Of a DNA stretch of 29,274 nucleotides, positions 1 through 7,112 are shown piece by piece. A model generated the notes under the pieces. It did no database searches and was not told where the DNA came from. It worked only from the letters and a program-made list of their open reading frames with translations. Positions within the stretch are counted from its first letter, which is position 1. Every line of letters begins with the position of its first letter. The stretch spans positions 1 through 29,274 of the forward strand of contig JANNBZ010000021.1 of the NCBI GenBank assembly GCA_031386065.1, read 5' to 3'. The stretch is from JANYJJ01 sp031386065. Its GTDB lineage: Bacteria > Pseudomonadota > Gammaproteobacteria > Burkholderiales > Burkholderiaceae_C. The translations under genes and the position numbers were made by a program.

Positions 1-63
1 CCGAGTTCGGGAAGGCCGGCGCGCGCATCGGGCGTCCAGGTTTGGCGCGCCTGCGCAGCGGGC
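1..63 (-). other. window edge, possible start of next operon gene
   Basis: Downstream (minus strand) of the LytTR regulator stop there are only 63 bases. An ATG on the minus strand at 28 opens a frame that runs out of the window after nine codons, too few to identify. In Pseudomonas and many relatives the gene after an AlgZ/AlgR pair next to argH is hemC, so hemC is a reasonable guess from context only; the visible residues do not confirm it. Confidence 0.15.
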
Positions 64-918
64 TCACACCCCGCCCGCCGCCAGCGCCTCGCGCACGGCG
101 GCCACCTGTCGGCGCGACACCGCCAGCCACTCGTCGACCGGGGCCACGCGCACGGCCCAGCTTTCGCCGGTTTCGCGCTCGGCGCTGTCGCTGTCGGTAT
201 CGCTGTCGGCATGGGCCAGCACGCGCCGCTCGAGCGCACGCACCGCCTTGTGGGCGACCAGCGCGTTGCGGTGCACGCGGATGAAACGCTGCGCCTGCGG
301 GTGCACCAGCCGCTGCTCCAGGTCGCCCAGCGAATCGTCAAGCACATAGGTGTGCTGCGCGGTGCGCAGCGTCACGTACTTCAGCTCGGCCTTCAGGTAC
401 AGCACCTCGGCCACCGGCACGCGCACGATGCGGCCCCGGTCGCTGACCACGATCACCGGCGCGGCCGCCGGCTCGGTCGGCTCTGCCGCGCTGGGCGCCA
501 CCGGTTGCAGCGCCAGGCGCTGCGCCACGCGCTGCAAGGCGGCTTGCAGCCGCTCGCGGCGCACCGGCTTGGTCAGGTAGTCGACGGCGGCCAGGTCGAA
601 CGCCCGCAGCGCGTGCTCGGCATGCGCGGTGACGAACACCACCGCCGGCGGCTGAGCGCGCTGGCGCAGTTCCTCGGCCAGTTGCATGCCGTCGCGGCCC
701 GGCATGCGCACGTCGAGCAGCAGCACATCGCATTCATTGGTGGCCAGCCAGACCAGGGCCTGCGCCGCATTGCCGGCCTCGCCGACGACGCTGGATTTGG
801 GCTCGGCGCAGTCGCCCACCAGCGCGCGCAGGCGCAGCCGCGCGAGTTCCTCGTCGTCGACGATCAACACGCGCAGCGGTGCAGACGTTGTGGCAGAGGT
901 GCTCACAGCGGTGTTCAC
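64..918 (-). CDS. LytTR-family response regulator (AlgR-like)
   Basis: Two-component DNA-binding response regulator of 284 aa. Residues about 15-125 form a CheY-like receiver with the acidic pair D21/D22, phosphoacceptor D69 (in LLLDVRMPG) and the conserved lysine K117 (in YLTKP). Residues about 165-280 form a LytTR DNA-binding domain, recognisable from VLYLKAELKYV and FIRVHRNALV. The start is GTG at 918: its GTGA overlaps the TGA of the upstream kinase, implying translational coupling; a GTG four codons later is the alternative. The domain order and the partner kinase match AlgR/YehT/LytR systems. An acidic tract DSDTDSDS (184-207) interrupts the LytTR domain and is not typical. It presumably acts with the adjacent kinase; the target genes cannot be read from the sequence. 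Confidence 0.9.
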   Translation of the reverse strand: MNTAVSTSATTSAPLRVLIVDDEELARLRLRALVGDCAEPKSSVVGEAGNAAQALVWLATNECDVLLLDVRMPGRDGMQLAEELRQRAQPPAVVFVTAHAEHALRAFDLAAVDYLTKPVRRERLQAALQRVAQRLALQPVAPSAAEPTEPAAAPVIVVSDRGRIVRVPVAEVLYLKAELKYVTLRTAQHTYVLDDSLGDLEQRLVHPQAQRFIRVHRNALVAHKAVRALERRVLAHADSDTDSDSAERETGESWAVRVAPVDEWLAVSRRQVAAVREALAAGGV

Positions 919-2075
919 AGCGGCACCACGATCTGCACGCGGAACACACCGCGTTCGAGTTGCGCATCGAACTGCGAGGCCACGTCGTGCATCAGGCGCA
1001 GCCGCTCGCGCACATTCGCCAACGCGATGCCGTGGCCCGGCTTGCCATCGGCGTCGGACACGGTGTTGGCGATGGACACCACCGCGCGGCCGAGCTTGAT
1101 CTGCGTGCGGATGCGGATCATGCCGCCCTCGGCCGCCGGCTCCACGCCGTGGCGCACCGCGTTTTCCACCAGCGGCTGCAGCAGCAGTGGCGGCACCTTC
1201 GCGCCGCCGGCGTCGGGGTCGATCTCCCACGCGATGCGCAGCCGCTTGCCGAAGCGAATTTGTTCGATCGCCAGGTAGCGCCGCGCCAGTTCCACCTCTT
1301 CATCGAGCGTGACCGCCTCGCCGTTGTCGGTCAGCGCAACACGGAACAGCTCGGCCAGGTCTTCCAGCACGCCCTCGGCGCGCAGCGGGTCGTGGCGCAC
1401 CAGGCTGAGCGCGGTGTTCAGCGTGTTGAACAGGAAGTGCGGGCGGATGCGACTTTGCAATTCGGCCAACTGCGCCGTGGTGTCGGCCGGCAGCTGCGCC
1501 TTGGCGCGCAGGCGCAGCCAGAGGTACAGCGCGCCGGCCATGCCCGTGCCGGCCAGCGCCGGCGCCAGCCAGCGGCCGGGCTCCGGCAAATCGACGCCGC
1601 TGGCGCCGCCGGTGCCGCTCAACCAGGCCAGCCCGAAGCCCGCCAGGCCACTCGCTGCACCCAAGGCCATCGCGGCCAGCAAGGGCGCTGCGGCACCGGT
1701 CAGGCGCGCCAACGGTCGCTTGCACGCGCAGGCCACCAACAGCCACAGCAGCACGCCCGGCAGCGCAACGCCCGAGCCGGCGGCGAACAGCGTCAGCCAG
1801 GAAGAAAAGCCGCTGGCCACGAACAACACACCGACGGCCACCACCGCATGCACGAACAGCAGCGCGCGCAGCACCACGCCGACATGGCAGACATCGAACA
1901 CCGACGGCGCTGTGCGCTGCAGCGGCGTGCCGGCACCGAAGCCGGTGCTGCCGAAAACGCTGCTGCCCAGGTCGCCGGACCGGGTCGACTCCGGCCACAG
2001 GCTGGCCGGGCGGCTGGCGGTGGGCTGGAACCGGCTGTCGCTGGGGTGGTCGCTGAGGTCGTCGCGCTGGGGCAT
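915..2075 (-). CDS. LytS/AlgZ-type sensor histidine kinase
   Basis: Inner-membrane sensor kinase of 386 aa. After about 60 polar residues there are four hydrophobic helices (about 66-87, 93-116, 128-152, 168-187), then a His_kinase (PF06580-type) segment with the phospho-acceptor H213 in RPHFLFNTLN, then an HATPase domain with N-box LVENAVRHG and G-box GHGIALANVRERL. This 4-TM plus HPHFLFN-type architecture is that of AlgZ/FimS and YehU. The ATG at 2075 is the first in-frame start that leaves the argH promoter region free; no strong ribosome site precedes it, so a different start is possible. The stop overlaps the regulator start, so the two form an operon. It is divergent from argH with 123 bp between the starts, the same arrangement as the fimS-algR locus beside argH in Pseudomonas. 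Confidence 0.88.
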   Translation of the reverse strand: MPQRDDLSDHPSDSRFQPTASRPASLWPESTRSGDLGSSVFGSTGFGAGTPLQRTAPSVFDVCHVGVVLRALLFVHAVVAVGVLFVASGFSSWLTLFAAGSGVALPGVLLWLLVACACKRPLARLTGAAAPLLAAMALGAASGLAGFGLAWLSGTGGASGVDLPEPGRWLAPALAGTGMAGALYLWLRLRAKAQLPADTTAQLAELQSRIRPHFLFNTLNTALSLVRHDPLRAEGVLEDLAELFRVALTDNGEAVTLDEEVELARRYLAIEQIRFGKRLRIAWEIDPDAGGAKVPPLLLQPLVENAVRHGVEPAAEGGMIRIRTQIKLGRAVVSIANTVSDADGKPGHGIALANVRERLRLMHDVASQFDAQLERGVFRVQIVVPL

Positions 2076-2093
2076 GAAGAGAAGGGGCGTCGA

Positions 2094-2099
2094 TAGAAT
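2094..2099 (+). promoter_or_regulatory. candidate -10 box for argH
   Basis: TAGAAT lies in the divergent region about 100 bp before the argH ATG and matches the TAGAAT/TACAAT boxes seen before other starts in this window. No convincing -35 is found 16-18 bp upstream, so this is a weak call. Confidence 0.35.
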
Positions 2100-2198
2100 C
2101 AAGTCTGGGCCGCATTGTCGCCAACTCGCGCAATGGCGCTCGAAATCCGCACGAAACACGCTCGAAACCCGCCCCCGAATTCTGTTGCGCAGCCACCC

Positions 2199-3596
2199 AT
2201 GTCCATCAATCCACTCGACACCAAATCCCAGGGCTGGTCCGCGCTTTTTTCGGAGCCGATGAGCGATCTGGTCAAGCGCTACACCGCCAGTGTGTCGTTC
2301 GACCAGCGGCTGTGGCAGGCCGACATCGCCGGCTCGCTGGCCCACGCCGAGATGCTGCAGGCGCAGGGAATCATCGGTGCGGCCGACCACGCCGACATCC
2401 AGCGCGGTATGGCGCAGATCACGGCCGACATCGAGGCCGGCCGCTTCGAGTGGAAACTCGAACTCGAAGACGTTCACCTGAACATCGAGGCGCGCCTGAC
2501 GCAACTGGTGGGCGACGCCGGCAAGCGCCTGCACACCGGCCGCTCGCGCAACGACCAGGTCGCCACCGACGTGCGGCTGTGGCTGCGCGGCGAGATCGAC
2601 GCACTGGCGCCGCTGCTGGCCGAGATGCAGCGCGCGGTGGTGAACCTGGCGGACCGGCACGTCGACACCATCCTGCCCGGCTTCACCCACATGCAGGTGG
2701 CTCAGCCGGTGAGCTTCGCGCACCACCTGCTGGCGTATGTGGAAATGTTCGCACGCGATGCCGAACGGCTGCACGATATGCGCAAGCGCGTCAACCAGCT
2801 GCCGCTGGGTGCGGCTGCGCTGGCCGGCACCAGCTACCCGCTGGACCGCGAGCGCGTGGCCCGAACGCTGGGCTTCGACGGCGTGTGCCAGAACAGCCTC
2901 GACGCGGTGAGCGACCGCGACTTCGCGCTGGAATTCAGCGCCTTCGCGGCCATCACGATGGTGCACGTGTCGCGACTGAGCGAAGAGATCGTGCTGTGGA
3001 TGAGCCAGAACTTCGGCTTCATCGACCTGGCCGACCGCTACTGCACCGGCAGTTCCATCATGCCGCAGAAGCGCAACCCCGACGTGGCCGAACTGGCGCG
3101 CGGCAAGAGCGGCCGCGTGGTCGGCCACCTGATGTCACTGCTGACCCTGATGAAGGGCCAGCCGCTGACCTACAACAAGGACAACCAGGAAGACAAGGAG
3201 CCGCTGTTCGACACCGTCGACACCGTGCGCGACACGCTGCGCATCATGGCCGAGATGGTGGGTGGGATCATCGTCAAACCCGAGGCGATGGAGCGCGCCG
3301 CGTTGAAGGGCTACGCCACCGCCACCGACCTGGCCGACTATTTGGTGAAGCGCGGCCTGCCGTTCCGCGACGCGCATGAAGTGGTCGCGCATGCGGTCAA
3401 GTTCGCCATCGCGCAAGGCATCGACCTGAGCCAGCTGCCACTGGCCACGCTGCAGTCGTTCAATGCCGGCATCGGCGACGACGTGTTCGAAGTGCTGTCG
3501 CTGCGCGGCTCGCTGAACGCACGCAACGTGCTGGGCGGCACCGCCCCGGCGCAGGTGCGGGCGCAGATTGCGCGGCACCGGGCGCGGTTGGGTTGA
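2199..3596 (+). CDS. argH: argininosuccinate lyase
   Basis: Last step of arginine synthesis: cytoplasmic cleavage of argininosuccinate to arginine and fumarate, by a homotetramer of the fumarase/aspartase superfamily. The 465-aa product has the usual family length. The N-terminal substrate region has THTGRSRNDQ-type residues (LHTGRSRNDQVATDVR) and the superfamily signature GSSIMPQKRNPD starts at about residue 284, carrying the flexible catalytic serine loop. The ATG at 2199 gives the usual N-terminus; the open frame extends 28 codons upstream but that extension has no family character. The gene is monocistronic, divergent from the sensor kinase, and its 3' end carries a hairpin repeat 9 nt after the stop. 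Confidence 0.97.
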   Translation: MSINPLDTKSQGWSALFSEPMSDLVKRYTASVSFDQRLWQADIAGSLAHAEMLQAQGIIGAADHADIQRGMAQITADIEAGRFEWKLELEDVHLNIEARLTQLVGDAGKRLHTGRSRNDQVATDVRLWLRGEIDALAPLLAEMQRAVVNLADRHVDTILPGFTHMQVAQPVSFAHHLLAYVEMFARDAERLHDMRKRVNQLPLGAAALAGTSYPLDRERVARTLGFDGVCQNSLDAVSDRDFALEFSAFAAITMVHVSRLSEEIVLWMSQNFGFIDLADRYCTGSSIMPQKRNPDVAELARGKSGRVVGHLMSLLTLMKGQPLTYNKDNQEDKEPLFDTVDTVRDTLRIMAEMVGGIIVKPEAMERAALKGYATATDLADYLVKRGLPFRDAHEVVAHAVKFAIAQGIDLSQLPLATLQSFNAGIGDDVFEVLSLRGSLNARNVLGGTAPAQVRAQIARHRARLG

Positions 3597-3605
3597 GGCA
3601 GGCCG

Positions 3606-3650
3606 CTCAAGGAAATGTGGCTTTGCCACTTTCCGGCATCCCCTCGGGGG
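3606..3650 (+). repeat. hairpin element, shortened copy
   Basis: The first 45 bases of the 85-bp element also found at 8172-8256 and 11713-11797, with one mismatch by eye (TTT for TCT in the hairpin loop). It begins 9 nt after the argH stop. It contains the stem GGAAA-t-GTGGC / GCCAC-TTTCC and a CCCCTCGGGG stem. After 3650 the sequence diverges from the other two copies into a different hairpin. It has no T-run, so it is not a canonical terminator, though it could stabilise or end the argH message. Confidence 0.75.
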
Positions 3651-3683
3651 ACTGAGCCCGCGCACGAAGGCCCGAAAGGGGCT

Positions 3684-3735
3684 TTGTGGCTGGCGAAGGC
3701 CATCCGGCCTGCAAGCCAGATGGCGGACGCCACAA
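3684..3735. repeat. large inverted repeat between argH and acyl-CoA synthetase
   Basis: An outer stem TTGTGGC (3684-3690) with GCCACAA (3729-3735) encloses an inner stem CATCCGGC (3701-3708) with GCCAGATG (3715-3722; one mismatch). It lies between convergent genes. Together with the 3606-3650 element it forms a REP-like composite that may act as a bidirectional 3' end. There is no T-tract, so intrinsic termination is not assured. Confidence 0.55.
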
Positions 3736-3754
3736 GGCGGCGGCCTAGGGGTCC

Positions 3755-5257
3755 TTAAATCCGCCGCGTCATCCCCACCCAGTACGGCTCGCGCAACTGC
3801 CGCTTGTAGATCTTTCCAGTGTCCTCGCGCGGCAGTTGCGCGTGGAAGCTCACCAGCTTGGGCAGCTTGTAGTCGGCGAGCCGGGTTTTCAGGAACGCGC
3901 GCACCTCGTCGGCGGTCAGCGAGGCACCGGCGTCGAGTTGCACCGCCGCCGCCAGCGCCTCGCCGAACTCGGTGTCGGGGATGCCGAAGACGGCGCAGTC
4001 GGCCACGCCGGGCAGTGTTTGCAACACGGCCTCGATCTCGGCCGGGTAGATGTTCACGCCGCCCGAGATCACCATGTCGGCCGAGCGGTCGACGATGAAC
4101 AGGAAGCCTTCGTCGTCCAGGTGGCCGATGTCGCCCAGGGTCTTCAGGCCAGCGCGCTCCATGCGCTGGCGCGCGGCGTCGTTGCCGATGTAGCTGAAGT
4201 CGGCGAAGGCGGGCTGGTGCACGTAGATCAGGCCGTCCTGCCCTTGCGGCAGCGGGCGGCCCTGCTCGTCAAGAATCGCCAGCGTCACGCCGGGTAACGC
4301 GCGGCCGGCGGAGCCGGGTTTGCGCAGTGCGTCGGCGCTGTCGAGGCGCGTCATGTAGCCGAGTTCACTGGCGCCGTAGGCTTCGTGGATCACCGGCCCC
4401 CACCAGTCGATCATCGCCCGCTTGACGTCGACCGGGCACGGTGAGCCGGTGGACGCGACGAAGCGCATCGAGCTCAGGTCGTGGCGCCGCCGCACCGCCT
4501 CGGGTAGGCGCAGCATGCGCACGAACATCGTCGGCACCAGGTAGGCGTGGCTGATGCGGTGCTGCTCGATCAGCTGCAGCGTGCGTTCGGCGTCGAAGCG
4601 TTCTTCGATGAACAGGTGCGCGTCTTCCAGTGACGCGCCGACGCAGTAAGAATTGGGCGCGCTGTGGTGCATCGGCGCACTGACGAGGGCGCGCATGCCG
4701 GGCTCGAAACCCAGCACATGGCGCATCACGTCGAGCCCGCTGGCCACCTGTTCGGGGCTGGACGCCGCGCGACGAATGCCCTTCGGCCGGCCGGTGGTGC
4801 CCGAGGTGTAGAACATCGCGCCGCGCGGCGCGCAGGCGGCTGCGTTCAGCGGCGGCGTGGCGTCGCGCGTGGCCTGCCACGACGGCAGCAAGGCATCGCC
4901 GGGCAGCGCCTGCGCGTCGCCGCGCTGCGCCGTGAAGGTCGCAATGCCCGCCAGATTCAAGCCGCCGAGCGGGCGCAGCAGATCGGCATCGGCAACGAAC
5001 ACGCGCGCCGATGCATCGGACAGGATGTGCTGCACCTCGTCGGTCTTGAAGTGCCAGTTGATCGGGCACCACAGCGCGCCGATCCAGCGCGCGGCCAGCA
5101 TCACCTCCAACGCCGTCGGGCCGTTGCGCATCAGCAGCGCCACCACATCGCCCTCGCCTACGCCGGCCGCACGCAAGGCGCCGGCGGCGCGCAGAACGCG
5201 CTGGTGGAACACCTCGGGGGCGATGGTGCTGCCTTCGAAATCGAGACTGGGTTTCAT
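3755..5257 (-). CDS. AMP-dependent acyl-CoA synthetase
   Basis: ANL-superfamily ligase of 500 aa that activates a carboxylic acid (probably a fatty or aromatic acid) to its CoA thioester through an acyl-AMP. The P-loop motif TSGTTGRPKG is at about 151-160, the adenine-binding motif is YGASELGYMT, the hinge region has GDIGHLDDEGF, the A8-like motif is ISGGVNIYPAEIE, and the C-terminal catalytic lysine is K482 in DTGKIYKR. Length and motifs are complete. ATG 5257 was chosen because the N-terminus then matches the family and an AAGGCG ribosome-site-like stretch lies upstream; the frame extends further without family character. It is divergent from the lipoprotein hydrolase and convergent with argH. 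The substrate cannot be deduced; it is distinct from the second ligase at 20.5-22.2 kb. Confidence 0.9.
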   Translation of the reverse strand: MKPSLDFEGSTIAPEVFHQRVLRAAGALRAAGVGEGDVVALLMRNGPTALEVMLAARWIGALWCPINWHFKTDEVQHILSDASARVFVADADLLRPLGGLNLAGIATFTAQRGDAQALPGDALLPSWQATRDATPPLNAAACAPRGAMFYTSGTTGRPKGIRRAASSPEQVASGLDVMRHVLGFEPGMRALVSAPMHHSAPNSYCVGASLEDAHLFIEERFDAERTLQLIEQHRISHAYLVPTMFVRMLRLPEAVRRRHDLSSMRFVASTGSPCPVDVKRAMIDWWGPVIHEAYGASELGYMTRLDSADALRKPGSAGRALPGVTLAILDEQGRPLPQGQDGLIYVHQPAFADFSYIGNDAARQRMERAGLKTLGDIGHLDDEGFLFIVDRSADMVISGGVNIYPAEIEAVLQTLPGVADCAVFGIPDTEFGEALAAAVQLDAGASLTADEVRAFLKTRLADYKLPKLVSFHAQLPREDTGKIYKRQLREPYWVGMTRRI

Positions 5258-5321
5258 GGGCGCCTTGTGGAATCGATGCGGCCGGGTCGGCATCGAAGCC
5301 CATCCTCGCACGGTGCGCTCG

Positions 5322-5354
5322 CGCATCCGCGCATCCGCGCGGCTGGCGGATGCG
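5322..5354. promoter_or_regulatory. inverted repeat before hydrolase start
   Basis: CGCATCCGC (5330-5338) and GCGGATGCG (5346-5354) form a perfect 9-bp inverted repeat with a 7-base spacer, preceded by a further direct copy CGCATCCG at 5322-5329. It ends 12 bp before the hydrolase ATG and overlaps the expected promoter/leader (TATGCT at 5356-5361). It could be an operator or an RNA hairpin limiting ribosome access. Confidence 0.45.
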
Positions 5355-5366
5355 TATGCTGGCGGC

Positions 5367-6239
5367 ATGACTGTTCTCAAATCCATCCTGCTGGCCGCAC
5401 TGGCCATCGCTGCGGTGCTGGCGGTGGCCGCCTGCGCCCCCACCGCCACGCTGAATGCACTGGCGCCGCGCAGCACCCACAGCGTGACCGAGGGCGTGGC
5501 CTACGGCCCGCTGGCGCGGCAACGGCTCGACGTGTACCGCCCCACCGCTGCCGCACCCGCCGGCGGTTTTCCGGTGGTGGTGTTCTTCTACGGCGGTTCG
5601 TGGAACCGCGGCGAGCGCAGCGAATACAAGTTCGTCGGCGAGGCGCTGGCCTCGCGTGGCGTGCTCACCCTGGTGGCCGACTACCGGCTCTACCCCGAGG
5701 TGCGCTACCCCGACTTTTTGAGCGACTCGGCGCTGGCGCTGCGGCACGGCCTGGAACAGGCCGCAGCGCTCGGCGGCAACCCGAAGCGGGTATTCGTGAT
5801 GGGCCACAGCGCGGGCGGCTACAACGCCGCCATGCTGGCACTCGACGCCCGCTGGCTGCGCGCCGTGGGGCACGCGCCGGCCGAACTGGCGGGCTTCATC
5901 GGCCTGGCCGGCGCGTACGACTTTTTCCCGATGACCAACCCCGACGCGCAGCCGGTGTTCTTCCACCCGAACTACCCCGCCGGCACACAGCCGGTGGACT
6001 ACGCCTTGCCGGTCTCGCCGCGCAGCTTTTTGGGCGCCGCCAAGACCGACACGCTGATCGACCCGCAGCGCAACACGGTGGGCCTGGCCACGCGCCTGCA
6101 GGCCGCTGGCGTGCCGGTGACGCTGAAGCTCTACGACCGCGTCAACCATGTCACGCTGGTGGGCGCGATGGCCGCGCCCCTGCGCTGGCTGGCGCCGGTG
6201 CTGGACGACGTGACGGCCTTCATCGACGCACCCAGCTGA
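5367..6239 (+). CDS. alpha/beta hydrolase lipoprotein (esterase-like)
   Basis: Exported serine esterase-like protein of 290 aa, similar in layout to BD-FAE/kynurenine-formamidase-type carboxylesterases. An N-terminal hydrophobic signal ends in the lipobox VAAC with C23 as lipidation site, so it is probably membrane-anchored. The oxyanion-hole motif FFYGGSW (about 73-79, in place of HGGG/HGGxW), nucleophile elbow GHSAGG with S148, candidate acidic residue D228 or D232 and catalytic H261 (DRVNHVT) complete a triad. ATG 5367 places the signal peptide correctly; the longer open frame upstream has none. It is monocistronic, ending at a bidirectional terminator shared with the fasciclin gene. The substrate is unknown. 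Confidence 0.85.
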   Translation: MTVLKSILLAALAIAAVLAVAACAPTATLNALAPRSTHSVTEGVAYGPLARQRLDVYRPTAAAPAGGFPVVVFFYGGSWNRGERSEYKFVGEALASRGVLTLVADYRLYPEVRYPDFLSDSALALRHGLEQAAALGGNPKRVFVMGHSAGGYNAAMLALDARWLRAVGHAPAELAGFIGLAGAYDFFPMTNPDAQPVFFHPNYPAGTQPVDYALPVSPRSFLGAAKTDTLIDPQRNTVGLATRLQAAGVPVTLKLYDRVNHVTLVGAMAAPLRWLAPVLDDVTAFIDAPS

Positions 6240-6278
6240 ACGCCGGCTCGGCCTTCATTCCTGGCCGGCACCGATGAC

Positions 6279-6312
6279 AAAAAAGAGCGCCTGGTTCACA
6301 GGCGCTCTTTCG
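6279..6312 (-). terminator. bidirectional rho-independent terminator
   Basis: Perfect 10-bp stem AGAGCGCCTG (6284-6293) / CAGGCGCTCT (6299-6308) with a 5-base loop. On the minus strand it is followed by a run of six T, which makes it a strong terminator for the fasciclin gene ending at 6357. On the plus strand it has TTT after the stem and lies 45 bp beyond the hydrolase stop, so it probably serves both convergent genes. Confidence 0.9.
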
Positions 6313-6356
6313 CATTGGCCAATCGCCCGGCAGGGCGATCAACGAAGGCGAGGTGG

Positions 6357-6809
6357 TTACTTCGGAATCACCACGCTGTCGATCACATGGATCACGCCGT
6401 TGTCGGCCACGATGTCGGTCGCGGTGACCTTGGCGTTGTCCACCATCACGCCACCGGCGGTGGCGATGGTCAGCTCGGAGCCCTGCACCGTCTTGACCTT
6501 GCCGGCCTTCACGTCCTTGGCCATGACCTTGCCCGGCACCACGTGGTAGGTCAGCACGGCCGTCAGCTTGGCCTTGTCGGCCAGCAGCGCGTCGAGCTGC
6601 GCCTTCGGCACCTTGGCGAAGGCGGCGTCGGTCGGCGCGAACACGGTGAACGGGCCGGGGCCCTTCAAGGTGTCGACCAGACCAGCGGCTTGCAGCGCGG
6701 TGGCCAGGGTCTTGAAGTTGCCGGCGGCCACGGCCGTGTCGACGATGTCCTTGGCCTGGACCGAGAAGGCGGCGACGGCGAGGGCGGAAACAACAAACAG
6801 TTTTTTCAT
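6357..6809 (-). CDS. secreted fasciclin (FAS1) domain protein
   Basis: Small exported protein of 150 aa: signal peptide MKKLFVVSALAVAAFSVQA (cleavage expected after residue 19) followed by a single FAS1 domain filling the rest. Both FAS1 hallmark regions are present: H1 as FTVFAPTDAAFAKVP and H2 as GVIHVIDSVVIPK, with the YHVVPGKV core between. ATG 6809 has a GGAG ribosome site about 10 nt upstream. FAS1 proteins mediate adhesion or bind small ligands in the periplasm or extracellularly; in proteobacteria they often sit under ECF or stress regulators, but no such regulator is adjacent here. Its own terminator and a palindrome-rich promoter make it a single-gene unit. Confidence 0.93.
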   Translation of the reverse strand: MKKLFVVSALAVAAFSVQAKDIVDTAVAAGNFKTLATALQAAGLVDTLKGPGPFTVFAPTDAAFAKVPKAQLDALLADKAKLTAVLTYHVVPGKVMAKDVKAGKVKTVQGSELTIATAGGVMVDNAKVTATDIVADNGVIHVIDSVVIPK

Positions 6810-6905
6810 GCAGAACTCCAGGGGTTGAAAAATCAAGGGAACAACGAAACCTTCAATCAGGTCTTGGCAAGGCAAGAGCAGCGTGTCCAGCCCGGCACGA
6901 AGCGG

Positions 6906-6934
6906 AATATGAACCAATCGGTATTTCTACACAA
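6906..6934 (-). promoter_or_regulatory. candidate promoter of the fasciclin gene
   Basis: On the minus strand TTGTGT (6929-6934) and CATATT (6906-6911) are separated by exactly 17 bp, in the AT-rich patch about 100 bp before the fasciclin ATG. The boxes match sigma-70 consensus at 3/6 and 4/6 positions, so this is plausible but not strong; an ECF-type promoter in the same patch is an alternative. Confidence 0.4.
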
Positions 6935-6980
6935 CTGAATGGTCATCTTGTGACCAATTGGTAACTTCATCGCCAATCGT
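6913..6980. promoter_or_regulatory. repeated ACCAATYGGT operator-like sites
   Basis: The perfect palindrome ACCAATTGGT at 6953-6962 and the near-palindrome ACCAATCGGT at 6913-6922 are exactly 40 bp apart, with a further GCCAATCGT at 6972-6980. The proximal site lies in the spacer of the candidate fasciclin promoter and the distal ones upstream of it. A separate inverted repeat GGTCA-tcttg-TGACC covers 6941-6955. This arrangement looks like binding sites for a dimeric regulator. Confidence 0.5.
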
Positions 6981-7112
6981 ACGCTGTCGAATGGGGGTCA
7001 CGACACGGTTCCGGCCCTGCTGCGCCGCAGCGGTCGAAGGGTGACGGAAGTGGCCCGCAACAGGCCGGCCGGGCGGCGCGAAGCGGCACGCCGGGAGCGA
7101 AGACCGGGCGGG

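Larger units (their letters stand above)
6810..7112. promoter_or_regulatory. 303-bp intergenic region upstream of the fasciclin gene
   Basis: No gene is supported here. The half nearest the fasciclin gene (6810-6990) is much more AT-rich than its surroundings and holds the candidate promoter and operator repeats listed separately. The half nearest the rsmH-like stop (6991-7112) is GC-rich with short self-complementary stretches (for example GGCCGGCC) but no T-run terminator. Confidence 0.6.

Noticed and set aside
2076..3128. Long open frame antisense to argH, continuous with the sensor kinase frame (737 codons in total)
   Set aside because: It is the mirror of a GC-rich coding region; the product is rich in His, Gln and Arg without domains, and kinase family character starts only at 2075.
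4365..6149. 594-codon minus-strand open frame over the synthetase and hydrolase
   Set aside because: Out of frame with the real synthetase and antisense to the hydrolase; repeats the synthetase sequence frame-shifted, no own domain.
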